Shown here: one piece after another, positions 41,267-48,597 of the stretch
Position numbering within the stretch: the stretch's first letter is position 1
Layout: each line of letters opens with the position of its first letter
Assembly (NCBI RefSeq): GCF_963691685.1
Contig: NZ_OY829290.1
Coordinates: forward strand, 1,488,001 to 1,552,000
DNA from: Thalassovita sp.
GTDB taxonomy: Bacteria > Pseudomonadota > Alphaproteobacteria > Rhodobacterales > Rhodobacteraceae
DNA length: 64,000 nucleotides
Direction of reading: 5' to 3'
Notes under the pieces: model-generated
Database searches by the model: none
The model's input: the letters and a program-made list of their open reading frames with translations, nothing else
Told to the model about the DNA's origin: nothing
Made by a program: the position numbers and the translations under genes

Positions 41267-41403
41267 GTCCGAGCCGCGCCTGACCTTCCCGATGGGAAGG
41301 CGCACTGTTTGTGTCCCGCTTCACAGAAATGAGGTCACTGCTTGAAGTGCATCGCTTTCACAGCCGTCCTAAGCGCCTCCCCAAGGTCAGGCGCGGCCCG
41401 GAC
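41267..41403. repeat. 137-bp palindromic intergenic element, copy 2
   Basis: Terminal inverted repeats of 21 bp (41267-41287 and 41383-41403, one mismatch) enclose 95 bases. As in copy 1 at 29536, a small hairpin follows the left arm (CCTTCCC with GGGAAGG, then CGC), and the interior ends AAGCGCCTCCCC. Differences between copies are often compensated on both arms (GACCCT/AGGGTC versus GACCTT/AAGGTC). The right arm touches the stop codon of the next minus-strand gene. Confidence 0.75.
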
Positions 41404-41732
41404 TATTCAGCGCCCTGCTGCAGCTCAATCACCTGTGACAATTCACCCGTGGCGCGGCTATAGATCAGCACCCGGTCATCCTCTGTCACCACCGCCTGCC
41501 AGCGTTTGGTCTGGGTGTAGGCCTCAGCCGTCACACCATCGGGCAGAACCAGCGTTTCAGGGAATTCCAGCGATTTGTCGTTGAAGCGGATGACAATCAC
41601 CGCGATCAGCACTAAAAGCCCGACAATCATCGTCCCTGTCAGCCCTGTCACCAACAGGCGCAGGAATTTCAGCTCCGCCGGCAGCTCGGCTGCGGGTGTC
41701 TCTTCGGTCTCTGGCTCTTGGGAGTTATCCAT
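41403..41732 (-). CDS. Small single-helix membrane protein (possibly DUF6476)
   Basis: A 109-residue protein with an acidic disordered N-terminus (MDNSQEPETEETPAAELPAE), one transmembrane helix (LLVTGLTGTMIVGLLVLIAVIVI) and a short C-terminal beta-rich domain (LVLPDGVTAEAYTQTKRWQAVVTEDDRVLIYSRATGELSQVIEL). It resembles a Rhodobacteraceae-restricted family of unknown function. Its ATG overlaps the ATG of rluD head-to-head in a shared CATG. Its ribosome-binding site is weak, and a start at 41759 is also possible. Confidence 0.75.
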   Translation of the reverse strand: MDNSQEPETEETPAAELPAELKFLRLLVTGLTGTMIVGLLVLIAVIVIRFNDKSLEFPETLVLPDGVTAEAYTQTKRWQAVVTEDDRVLIYSRATGELSQVIELQQGAE

Positions 41733-42768
41733 GTCGCTCACGCAGCTTTCCGTCACCATTCAGGCGGATCCGCCCAAACGCCTTGATAAGGCGCTTTCGC
41801 GCGATGTGCCAGCCGAAGCTGCGCTGTCCCGCACGCGGCTTGCGAAACTGATGGCGGATGGCATGGTCACACGCGAGGGCGAAGCCCTGACCGATCCCAA
41901 GGGACGCGTGGCCGAGGGCGACGTGATTGAGATCACCGTTCCGCAGGCTGAGGAAAGCCACATCGGCCCGGAAGAGATTGCGCTGGACGTGATCTATGAA
42001 GATGACGACCTGATCGTCATCAACAAACCGGTCGGCATGGTGGTGCATCCGGCGCCGGGCACACCATCGGGCACCTTGGTGAACGCGTTGCTGCATCATT
42101 GCGGTGATACGCTATCGGGGGTGGGCGGGTCGAAACGTCCGGGGATCGTGCACCGGATTGATAAGGACACCAGCGGCTTGCTGGTGGTTGCGAAATCCGA
42201 CAAGGCGCATCACGGACTGGCCGCGCAATTCGAAAAACACACGGTGGAACGTTACTATCAGGCGGTGTGCTACGGCGTGCCGGATGCCAATGATCCACGT
42301 GTGCGCGGGGTCAAAGGGGTGAACTTTGAAACCGGCAATATCATGAAGATCACCACCCAGCTGGCACGGCACAAAACCGATCGCCAGCGTCAGGCGGTGC
42401 TGTTTGAGGGCGGGCGCCACGCTGTGACCCGCGTGCGTATTGTTGAGGCTTTCGGCAGCCCTGAAGTGGCCGCGCTGGTGGAATGCTGGCTGGAAACCGG
42501 CCGGACCCATCAGATCCGCGTCCACATGGCCCATGCGGGTCATTCGCTGATTGGCGATCAGACCTACGGCGGGCGGCGCAAACTGTCGGAGAAGACATTG
42601 GGCATCCGCGGTGTGAATGCTGCCAAGGACTTCCCGCGTCAGGCCCTGCATGCGGCGGTTTTGGGGTTTGTGCATCCGGTCACTGGCGACGAGATGCGGT
42701 TTGAAGCCCCTCTGCCCAGCGATATGACCAAGCTGATTGAGGCAATGCGGGTCGGCCCCAAAGGCTGA
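41731..42768 (+). CDS. rluD: RluA/RluD-family 23S rRNA pseudouridine synthase
   Basis: Converts specific uridines of 23S rRNA to pseudouridine. An N-terminal S4 RNA-binding domain (PPKRLDKALSRDVPAEAALSRTRLAKLMADGMVTREG) is followed by the catalytic domain with D144 in HRIDKDTSGLL and the GRTHQIRVHMAHAGH motif. The protein has 345 residues from the ATG at 41731. GGGAG eight bases upstream lies within the divergent gene. The position upstream of rpoH is conserved in roseobacters. RluD is the likely type, but RluC/RluA cannot be excluded. Confidence 0.9.
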   Translation: MSLTQLSVTIQADPPKRLDKALSRDVPAEAALSRTRLAKLMADGMVTREGEALTDPKGRVAEGDVIEITVPQAEESHIGPEEIALDVIYEDDDLIVINKPVGMVVHPAPGTPSGTLVNALLHHCGDTLSGVGGSKRPGIVHRIDKDTSGLLVVAKSDKAHHGLAAQFEKHTVERYYQAVCYGVPDANDPRVRGVKGVNFETGNIMKITTQLARHKTDRQRQAVLFEGGRHAVTRVRIVEAFGSPEVAALVECWLETGRTHQIRVHMAHAGHSLIGDQTYGGRRKLSEKTLGIRGVNAAKDFPRQALHAAVLGFVHPVTGDEMRFEAPLPSDMTKLIEAMRVGPKG

Positions 42769-42796
42769 GGCCTGCTGATCCAAACATTCTTGCAGG

Positions 42797-42830
42797 GCCG
42801 CCATGCATTTATGGCGGCTCTTTTGTTTTG
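42797..42830 (+). terminator. Terminator after rluD
   Basis: A perfect stem GCCGCCAT (42797-42804) / ATGGCGGC (42811-42818) with a 6-base loop and the tail TCTTTTGTTTTG. Confidence 0.9.
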
Positions 42831-42952
42831 CAGTGGTGCGCGCGGACTGTCACAAACAGCACATGCGCGTGAGCGCACTGTAGCAGGGGTTTCCCCCGGG
42901 CGATTGTGCGCCAATATACGTGCAGCAGATGAGATTTTTCCAAGAGCGGCCC

Positions 42953-42981
42953 TTGAAAGGCGCTAACAGCGTTCTTAACTG
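42953..42981 (+). promoter_or_regulatory. Candidate rpoH promoter
   Basis: TTGAAA (42953-42958) and TAACTG (42976-42981) are spaced by 17 bases, about 40 bases before the rpoH start. The CTTGAAAG also resembles a heat-shock sigma -35 element, so autoregulation is possible. The remaining part of the 253-base gap holds only the rluD terminator. Confidence 0.35.
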
Positions 42982-43021
42982 GATGTTAAGCTCTTAAACA
43001 TTAAACTTGGAACAGGGAACA

Positions 43022-43918
43022 ATGGGCAACTACGCAAACCTCCCGGCACCGACCCCCGAAGGCGGGCTGAACCGTTACATGCAGGAAATCCGGAAATTTC
43101 CAATGCTGGAGCCGGAAGAGGAATACATGCTGGCAAAACGCTGGGTAGAGGAGCAGGATAGCGCCTCGGCCCACAAGATGGTGACCTCTCACCTGCGTCT
43201 GGCGGCAAAGATTGCAATGGGCTATCGCGGCTACGGCCTGCCTCAGGGTGAGGTGATTTCCGAAGCCAACGTTGGCCTGATGCAGGCTGTGAAACGGTTT
43301 GACCCGGAAAAAGGCTTCCGTCTGGCGACCTATGCTATGTGGTGGATCCGCGCCTCGATCCAGGAATACATCCTGCGCTCGTGGTCGCTGGTGAAACTCG
43401 GCACCACCTCGGCACAGAAGAAACTGTTCTTTAACCTGCGCAAGGCCAAGGCCCGCATCGGCGCTCTGGAAGAAGGCGACCTGCGTCCTGAGAACGTCAA
43501 ACAGATCGCCAACGATCTGGGCGTGACCGAGGATGAGGTGATCTCGATGAACCGCCGGATGTCCGGTGGCGATGCCTCGCTGAACGCGCAGGTGGGTGCC
43601 GAAAGCGAAGGCACCATGGAGTGGCAGGACTGGCTGGAAGACGAAGACGCTGACCAGGCCGGTGATTACGCTGAGCGTGATGAGTTGGAAGCACGCCGTG
43701 AGTTGCTGTCACAAGCGATGGATGTGCTGAATGAGCGTGAGCGCGATATTCTGGTGCAGCGTCGCCTGTCGGATGAGACCGTGACGCTGGAAGATCTGTC
43801 GGGTCAATATGACGTCAGCCGGGAACGGATCCGCCAGATTGAAGTGCGCGCTTTTGAGAAATTGCAGAAGCGGATGCGCGATCTGGCCGCAGAGCGCGGT
43901 ATGCTGGCGCTGGCGTAA
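43022..43918 (+). CDS. rpoH: RpoH, heat-shock sigma factor (sigma-32)
   Basis: Alternative sigma factor directing RNA polymerase to heat-shock promoters. The 298-residue protein has sigma region 2 (SEANVGLMQAVKRFDPEKGFRLATYAMWWIRASIQEYILRSWSLVK), the RpoH box (QKKLFFNLRKAK), and region 4 (LEDLSGQYDVSRERIRQIEVRAFEKLQKRM). The ATG at 43022 is preferred over the TTG at 43007 because GGGA lies just upstream. Alphaproteobacteria often have two RpoH paralogues, and which one this is cannot be told here. A terminator follows. Confidence 0.96.
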   Translation: MGNYANLPAPTPEGGLNRYMQEIRKFPMLEPEEEYMLAKRWVEEQDSASAHKMVTSHLRLAAKIAMGYRGYGLPQGEVISEANVGLMQAVKRFDPEKGFRLATYAMWWIRASIQEYILRSWSLVKLGTTSAQKKLFFNLRKAKARIGALEEGDLRPENVKQIANDLGVTEDEVISMNRRMSGGDASLNAQVGAESEGTMEWQDWLEDEDADQAGDYAERDELEARRELLSQAMDVLNERERDILVQRRLSDETVTLEDLSGQYDVSRERIRQIEVRAFEKLQKRMRDLAAERGMLALA

Positions 43919-43956
43919 CTCTGCCACGACGTGTATGAAACTAAACTTTGAGTAGT

Positions 43957-43993
43957 GCCCCTTGCCCTTATCCGGGTAAGGGGCCTATTTTTT
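43957..43993 (+). terminator. Terminator after rpoH
   Basis: GCCCCTT (43957-43963) pairs with AAGGGGC (43978-43984), with an inner CCC/GGG pairing, and is followed by CTATTTTTTG. Confidence 0.88.
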
Positions 43994-44230
43994 GATTACA
44001 AAGTCTAGGATTTGCCATGCGCTTCCGAAGGGGGCAGAGGCATGCTTTGGGTTAGCTATCCTTCTGTATCATTGAATGAATACAGGGGGTTTTATATTTT
44101 GCATCCAGAATTAAATAGACGAAGACGTGCGAGTGGCCGTGGTCAGGACGGATCGGGTGGAAGAGGTATCACTTCCCGAAATCAACCTTGGATTGCATCA
44201 CTTTTGGCGTCGTGATCGAGGATCCTTTTC
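43994..44230. other. AT-richer intergenic stretch with a stem-loop
   Basis: The 312-base gap after rpoH is AT-richer than its surroundings, especially 44040-44120. It contains an inverted repeat CTGTAT (44064-44069) / ATACAG (44080-44085), extendable by G-T pairs. I see no convincing gene: the short frames here lack good ribosome-binding sites. Confidence 0.35.
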
Positions 44231-45172
44231 ATGAGCCGCTGTCTCATCCATTTGCCCCCTTCCCAAGCTGGCTTGGCCCATCCACAGGCCGCCGGATTTT
44301 ATGGCGATCTCTGCCGTGCGTTACAGCGGTCTGGTTGGCAGGTCTCTTTCCGGGTCGATCGGATCTCAGATGTTAAATCTGACTATGCGGGGGATCTGTT
44401 CCATATCGTGCATGAGGGCCAGATCGATCTGCCGAAGGTACTGAATACGGCACCGGGCCCGCTGCGTGATTTCTGGTACATGGATCCGCTGGGCACAGGT
44501 GCGGCCAGTTCAATTGCGGCTGCATCTTTTGACCCCAGCACAGTGCCCGCCCATCGCGCGCCCGCTTTCTTTGAACGCCAGCAGCGCCGTTTGGTGACAC
44601 AACGCCAGTCCAAACGCCCGCAGCCTGATCTGTCGCAGGACTTCGGTCAGGGGCATGTCGCGGTCTTCCTGGGTCCGGAACAGGCATCCGAAACAGGCAA
44701 CATCAGCGATCTGCAGATGGTTCAGGCCCTGGTGCAGCTTCTGCCGGGCGACCGCCTTGTCGTCAAAGCCCATCCGGAAAACCAGTCCGGGGAAGTTTGG
44801 CATGAGCTGCGCGATCTGGCACAGACCGCGCCTTCGCTGCATCTGGTGGAGGCCAATGTGCATGACGTGCTGAATGGTGCATCGCTCTGTTGCAGTCTCG
44901 GCTCCAGCGTGAGTTTTGAGGCAATGCTGCATGATGTGCCATCGCTGGTCTTCTCACCCGTTGCGTTCCATCACAATGTGCTGATGGTCACGGATCTTGC
45001 CGATTTGCCAGCTTTGGCCGCTGAGGCGCGCCAAAAGGACTGGCCCAACTCTGAATATCTCTTCTGGTTCCTGCGTCAGAACTGTCTGGATCTGACCGGC
45101 AAGGGGTGGAAAGACAAAGCCGTGGAACGTGTGGAACACGCCATGCAGCAGCTGCACCAGCGCGCCGCCTGA
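44231..45172 (+). CDS. Capsular-polysaccharide/glycosyltransferase-like protein
   Basis: A 313-residue soluble protein. The C-terminal half, with LLPGDRLVVKAHPENQSGE and HDVLNGASLCCSLGSSVSFEAMLHDVPSLVF, resembles the nucleotide-sugar-binding part of GT-B enzymes and of capsule proteins (KpsC/KpsS-like, where KxHP and SSxxxEAxxxG patterns recur). The N-terminal half is less clear. The acceptor and donor are unknown. The gene stands alone between rpoH and an oxidoreductase gene, not in a polysaccharide cluster. No good ribosome-binding site precedes the ATG. Confidence 0.65.
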   Translation: MSRCLIHLPPSQAGLAHPQAAGFYGDLCRALQRSGWQVSFRVDRISDVKSDYAGDLFHIVHEGQIDLPKVLNTAPGPLRDFWYMDPLGTGAASSIAAASFDPSTVPAHRAPAFFERQQRRLVTQRQSKRPQPDLSQDFGQGHVAVFLGPEQASETGNISDLQMVQALVQLLPGDRLVVKAHPENQSGEVWHELRDLAQTAPSLHLVEANVHDVLNGASLCCSLGSSVSFEAMLHDVPSLVFSPVAFHHNVLMVTDLADLPALAAEARQKDWPNSEYLFWFLRQNCLDLTGKGWKDKAVERVEHAMQQLHQRAA

Positions 45173-45236
45173 TCGTCAACTTGCCTCCGGGTGCTGCGGC
45201 TCGTAAAGTCGCGGCACTATCCACGGGAGCGCTAAC

Positions 45237-46205
45237 ATGACTGATCAACCTGTCCGCTGGGGCATTCTGGGCGCGGCCCGTTTTGCCCGCCAACATATGG
45301 CCCCGGCCATTCATGCTGCCGAAGGGGCGGAACTCGCGGCGCTTGCGACCTCCAGCGCGGAAAAATTCGCTGAATTTGCTGCTTTTGCGCCGGGGATCAC
45401 CCATCACACCAGCTATGACGACCTGCTGGGCGATCCCAACATCGATGCGGTTTACATCCCGCTGCCAAATCACCTGCATGTGGACTGGGCCATCAAGGCG
45501 CTGGAGGCTGGTAAACACGTCCTATGTGAAAAGCCCGTGGGCATGGACGTGGCCCAGATTGACCGGCTGATCGCGGTGCGGGATCAGACGGGTCTGCTGG
45601 CGGCTGAGGCCTATATGATCGTGCATCACCCGCAGTGGCAGCGGGCGAAAGAACTGGTCGCAGATGGCACAGTGGGTGAGCTGTGCCATGTCAACGCGGC
45701 TTTCACCTTCCGCAATCTGGATCAGGGCAACATCCGCAATCAGGCGGAAAAGGGCGGCGGTGGCCTGCGTGATATTGGCGTCTACACCCTCGGCTCCGCC
45801 CGCTGGGCCACCGGACAGGAACCGGAACGCCTGAGCCATGCGCGGGTTCAGATGGAACATGGCGTCGATGTCTTTGCCGATGTTGGGTTTGATTTCCCCG
45901 GCTTCACCTATCAGGGTTTCACCTCCATCCGCATGGCGAACCGGCAAGAGGTGCATTTCCACGGCACGGAGGCTTTGCTGACCCTGACCTGCCCGTTCAA
46001 CGCCAATGTCTTTGATCAGGCGGAGCTGCATATCAAACGCCCGGACGGCAGCACCACGGTGGAACGTTTTGCCGGCGTGAACCAATATGTGCTGCAGGTG
46101 CAGAACTTTGGCCGCACCATCCGGCAGGGGGCGCCGTACCCTTGGACGCTGGAACAGGCCCGCGGCACCCAGGCGATGCTGGATCAAATTTTGGCTACCG
46201 TCTGA
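45237..46205 (+). CDS. Gfo/Idh/MocA family oxidoreductase
   Basis: A 322-residue NAD(P)-dependent dehydrogenase with an N-terminal Rossmann fold (WGILGAARFARQHMAPAI) and the family motif CEKPVGMD, followed by the alpha/beta substrate domain (GGGGLRDIGVYTLGSARW). Such enzymes oxidise sugars, inositols or other polyols; the substrate cannot be read here. The glycine-rich motif GAARFA is a slight variant. The start at 45237 is supported by CGGGAG a few bases upstream. A terminator follows. Confidence 0.88.
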   Translation: MTDQPVRWGILGAARFARQHMAPAIHAAEGAELAALATSSAEKFAEFAAFAPGITHHTSYDDLLGDPNIDAVYIPLPNHLHVDWAIKALEAGKHVLCEKPVGMDVAQIDRLIAVRDQTGLLAAEAYMIVHHPQWQRAKELVADGTVGELCHVNAAFTFRNLDQGNIRNQAEKGGGGLRDIGVYTLGSARWATGQEPERLSHARVQMEHGVDVFADVGFDFPGFTYQGFTSIRMANRQEVHFHGTEALLTLTCPFNANVFDQAELHIKRPDGSTTVERFAGVNQYVLQVQNFGRTIRQGAPYPWTLEQARGTQAMLDQILATV

Positions 46206-46213
46206 ATGAAGAA

Positions 46214-46241
46214 GGGGCGCCTCTGATCTGGCGCCCCCTTT
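46214..46241 (+). terminator. Terminator after the oxidoreductase gene
   Basis: GGGGCGCC (46214-46221) pairs with GGCGCCCC (46230-46237) around TCTGATCT, followed by CTTTC. Confidence 0.75.
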
Positions 46242-46260
46242 CAATGTTCCCCAAATACTC
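46238..46260. repeat. 23-bp intergenic repeat, copy 1
   Basis: A 23-base segment with the pattern CTTTCAATG-W-TCC-NN-AAATACTC matches 50756-50778 at about 20 of 23 positions in the same orientation. It lies just after the oxidoreductase terminator. It may be part of a family of degenerate intergenic sequences ending in AAATACTC. Confidence 0.5.
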
Positions 46261-46291
46261 CCGCGGAGGCGTGTTGCCTAACCGCTTGCGC

Positions 46292-47470
46292 TCACTTCAG
46301 ACTGGCGCGCAGAACCCGCAGCATGTTGTCCCCCATCACCTTGCGGATCTGCGGTTCACTCAGACCTGCCAGCATCAATGCGTGGGTCAGGGCGGCCAGC
46401 TCAGAGGTGTCAAAAGCGGTCTCAACCGACCCGTCGAAATCTGACCCCAGTGACACGTGATCCTCCCCCAGTGTTTCCACAGCGGCCTTGATCATCTTGG
46501 CAATGCCGGCTGGCGTGATGTCATCACAGGCGGCGCCGGTCCAATACCCCATGCCGATGACGCCCCCCTTGTCGGCGATCGCTTTCATCAGGCTGTCCTG
46601 GTAGTTGCGTTTGACCGGGCAATAGCCATGCAGGCCCGAGTGGCTGACCACAATCGGCTGGTCGACCAGCGCCAGCACGTCGCGGGCCACGGCAGGGCTG
46701 GAGTGGGCCACATCAATCACCATGCCGCGTTTGGCGGCCTCACTCACAACGGCGGTGCCAAACTCGTTGAGGCCTGCGTTGCTGATCCCATGCAGCGATC
46801 CGCCCAACTCATTGTCAAAGAAGTGGTGCAGCCCGATCAGCCGGTAGCCCGCATCCTCCAGCGCATCCATATTGGCAATGTCACCTTCCAGCGCATGCGC
46901 ACCTTCGATGCCAAGGATGCCTGCGGTCACCTGCGATCCGTTCTGGCGGGCGGCAATCACCTCTTCCAGATCCGCGAGGGAGCGGACGATTTTCAGGTGA
47001 TCCGGTGCCTTGGCTTCAAAGCCGGCCAGCTTGTCAGCCTGATAGATCGCCCGCTGCAGCAGGCTGTCCCAGGTCCGCATCGGCCACAGCTGACCCACAG
47101 CAAGAAGGGTGATGTTGTCAAACGCCTCGGCCGAGTTCTGTTCGTAGTTCTGGCCTGAGGGCGATTTTGTCACCGCGGTAAAGACCTGCATGCCCACATT
47201 GCCTTCGCGCAGGCGGGGCAGGTCGACCTGGCCATAGGTGCCGCGTTCTGTCAGGTCGCGTTTCCACAGCAGCGGATCGGCATGCCAATCGCCCACCAGC
47301 AGGCTGGCATGCAGTTCGGCTGCCGCGTCTGAGACCGGGTATGGATCATGGGCGATGACACCGTTCCTTTGTTTGGCCACATAGGCCTGTGCAAAGGTGA
47401 CGAAGCCGGCAAAAGCAATCACCGCCAAGACGAGGGCTGTGATGAACAGCCTTTTAATCCATTTAAACAT
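46292..47470 (-). CDS. Membrane-anchored dipeptidase (peptidase M19 / renal dipeptidase family)
   Basis: A 392-residue zinc dipeptidase with an N-terminal membrane anchor (LFITALVLAVIAFAGFVTFAQAY). Metal-binding and catalytic motifs of the family are visible: GDWHADPLLW, GIEGAHALEGD, GLHHFFDNELGGS, DVAHSSP, VVSHSGLHGYC, SLGSDFDG and MGDNMLRVL. It cleaves dipeptides, possibly including D-amino-acid ones, on the periplasmic side. The start at 47470 has GGGAGGGATCA upstream. Confidence 0.92.
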   Translation of the reverse strand: MFKWIKRLFITALVLAVIAFAGFVTFAQAYVAKQRNGVIAHDPYPVSDAAAELHASLLVGDWHADPLLWKRDLTERGTYGQVDLPRLREGNVGMQVFTAVTKSPSGQNYEQNSAEAFDNITLLAVGQLWPMRTWDSLLQRAIYQADKLAGFEAKAPDHLKIVRSLADLEEVIAARQNGSQVTAGILGIEGAHALEGDIANMDALEDAGYRLIGLHHFFDNELGGSLHGISNAGLNEFGTAVVSEAAKRGMVIDVAHSSPAVARDVLALVDQPIVVSHSGLHGYCPVKRNYQDSLMKAIADKGGVIGMGYWTGAACDDITPAGIAKMIKAAVETLGEDHVSLGSDFDGSVETAFDTSELAALTHALMLAGLSEPQIRKVMGDNMLRVLRASLK

Positions 47471-47626
47471 TGATCCCTCCCGTTTGCGGGTCAGGGTAGG
47501 CACAGGCCTGCGTGACACCAAGGGTTACCTTGCGTAGGCTTCACGTTATGATAGCGCCGAACCAACAGCGCCGGGGCGGCGTTGATCTGAGACAGAGATG
47601 TAAGACAGAGAGATTGAGGGAAGATC

Positions 47627-47944
47627 ATGGCGGATCCTAACGAATTTGATGAGGTCATGCCGGACCGTGAACCACGGCCCGAGCCGCGATCGCTGGTGGT
47701 GGTGGAAAGCCCGGGCGCACGAATCCTGTATTCCGTTGTGATCTGGGTGATGATGGGCTTTGCCTCAACCGTGATTGGGGTTCTGGCGCTGCTGCAGGCG
47801 GGGATCCTGTTGACCAATGGCAAACGGCGCAATGAACGGATTGCAGGTTTTGGCACCGATATCGGCATCTGGTTCGCCAAGGCGACCCGCTACATCACGG
47901 CGGATAGCGAAGACAAACCCTGGCCCTGGACCGAATTGGACTGA
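47627..47944 (+). CDS. DUF4389 membrane protein
   Basis: A 105-residue protein with an acidic N-terminus and two hydrophobic helices (ILYSVVIWVMMGFASTVIGVLALLQAGILLT and the following region), ending with an amphipathic RYITADSEDKPWPW segment typical of DUF4389. The function is unknown. GAGGGAAGATC precedes the start. Divergent from the dipeptidase gene. Confidence 0.8.
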   Translation: MADPNEFDEVMPDREPRPEPRSLVVVESPGARILYSVVIWVMMGFASTVIGVLALLQAGILLTNGKRRNERIAGFGTDIGIWFAKATRYITADSEDKPWPWTELD

Positions 47945-48076
47945 GCTGGACTGAGCAGGGCAGGGCTGGCCTGATCCGCCTCATCGGGCCGATTTGTAAT
48001 CAGGCTAACCCGCGACCACATAGTTCTCAGTGTTACGGAGGTGAATATGGCTGGTGGCTGAGCGCGTGATGGCGCA

Positions 48077-48319
48077 GTGGAAGAGCAGATCGAAGCCTCG
48101 ATCAAGGATGAACTGGCCCGCATGAAAGCGGTTCGGGCGGAGCCTCAGGGTGACAGCCTGACCCATTGTGCCGAGTGTGAAGAGGAAATCCCCGAAGCCC
48201 GCCGTCTGGCGCGCCCCGGGGTGAAACTGTGCATCGACTGTCAGGAGGAACGTGATGGCGCCTTCAAGCAGCGCGGCGGCATCAACCGCCGCGGCTCCAA
48301 AGACAGCCAGCTGAAGTAA
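48077..48319 (+). CDS. DksA/TraR-type (YbiI-like) zinc-finger protein, start disrupted by in-frame TGA
   Basis: An 80-residue open frame with a C4 zinc finger (HCAECEEEIPEARRLARPGVKLCIDCQEE) and the tail NRRGSKDSQLK, as in YbiI-like TraR/DksA proteins. In that family the protein begins MASGWA-like, about 10 residues earlier. Here ATG at 48047 has a strong GGAGGTG upstream and reads M-A-G-G, then TGA (48059-48061) where a Trp codon (TGG) is expected, then A-R-D-G-A-V-E-E-Q in the same frame. The GTG at 48077 lacks a good ribosome-binding site. So the gene is either a nonsense mutant, a sequencing error, or translated from the internal GTG. Confidence 0.75.
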   Translation: MEEQIEASIKDELARMKAVRAEPQGDSLTHCAECEEEIPEARRLARPGVKLCIDCQEERDGAFKQRGGINRRGSKDSQLK

Positions 48320-48413
48320 CGCCACCGTTTCGCTGCGGCTTGACCCTTGGGCGGAGGCCCGCTAGCGTCGCGGTAGTGATTGAGAACAAGACCAGTCAAT
48401 GAGGGAGGGTCGG

Positions 48414-48485
48414 ATGCATATCAAACGTTATCACGATCGAACCCGCGGACCGGTTGATGCCCTGCAGATCCGTTTGCAGGGCTGA
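48414..48485 (+). other. Candidate 23-codon leader ORF with hairpin upstream of the ABC-F gene
   Basis: A short ORF (MHIKRYHDRTRGPVDALQ...) starts 4 bases after GAGGGAGGG, one of the strongest Shine-Dalgarno runs in this region, and ends at 48485. Its last third is a stem-loop: CCCTGCA (48460-48466) with TGCAGGG (48475-48481). Two weaker hairpins follow before the ABC-F start (around 48500-48525 and 48550-48565). This is the arrangement of a translation-sensing attenuator, but a chance ORF is possible. Nothing else is seen in the 278-base gap. Confidence 0.35.
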
Positions 48486-48597
48486 TCAGAGACAGCATTC
48501 CGCCGGATCACTTGCAAACCTAGCCGGCGCCATGTCTTTCGATTTGCCCTAATCGGCAGCCGATGTGCTGTCACCCTGTGCATGAAAGACTTCACAA

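Noticed and set aside
44012..44215. 67-residue open frame after rpoH
   Set aside because: No ribosome-binding site, no recognisable domain, and it lies over the AT-richer gap with a stem-loop.
48059..48061. TGA read as selenocysteine in the DksA-like gene
   Set aside because: Family members have Trp, not Cys, at this place, and I see no convincing SECIS-like hairpin just after the codon.
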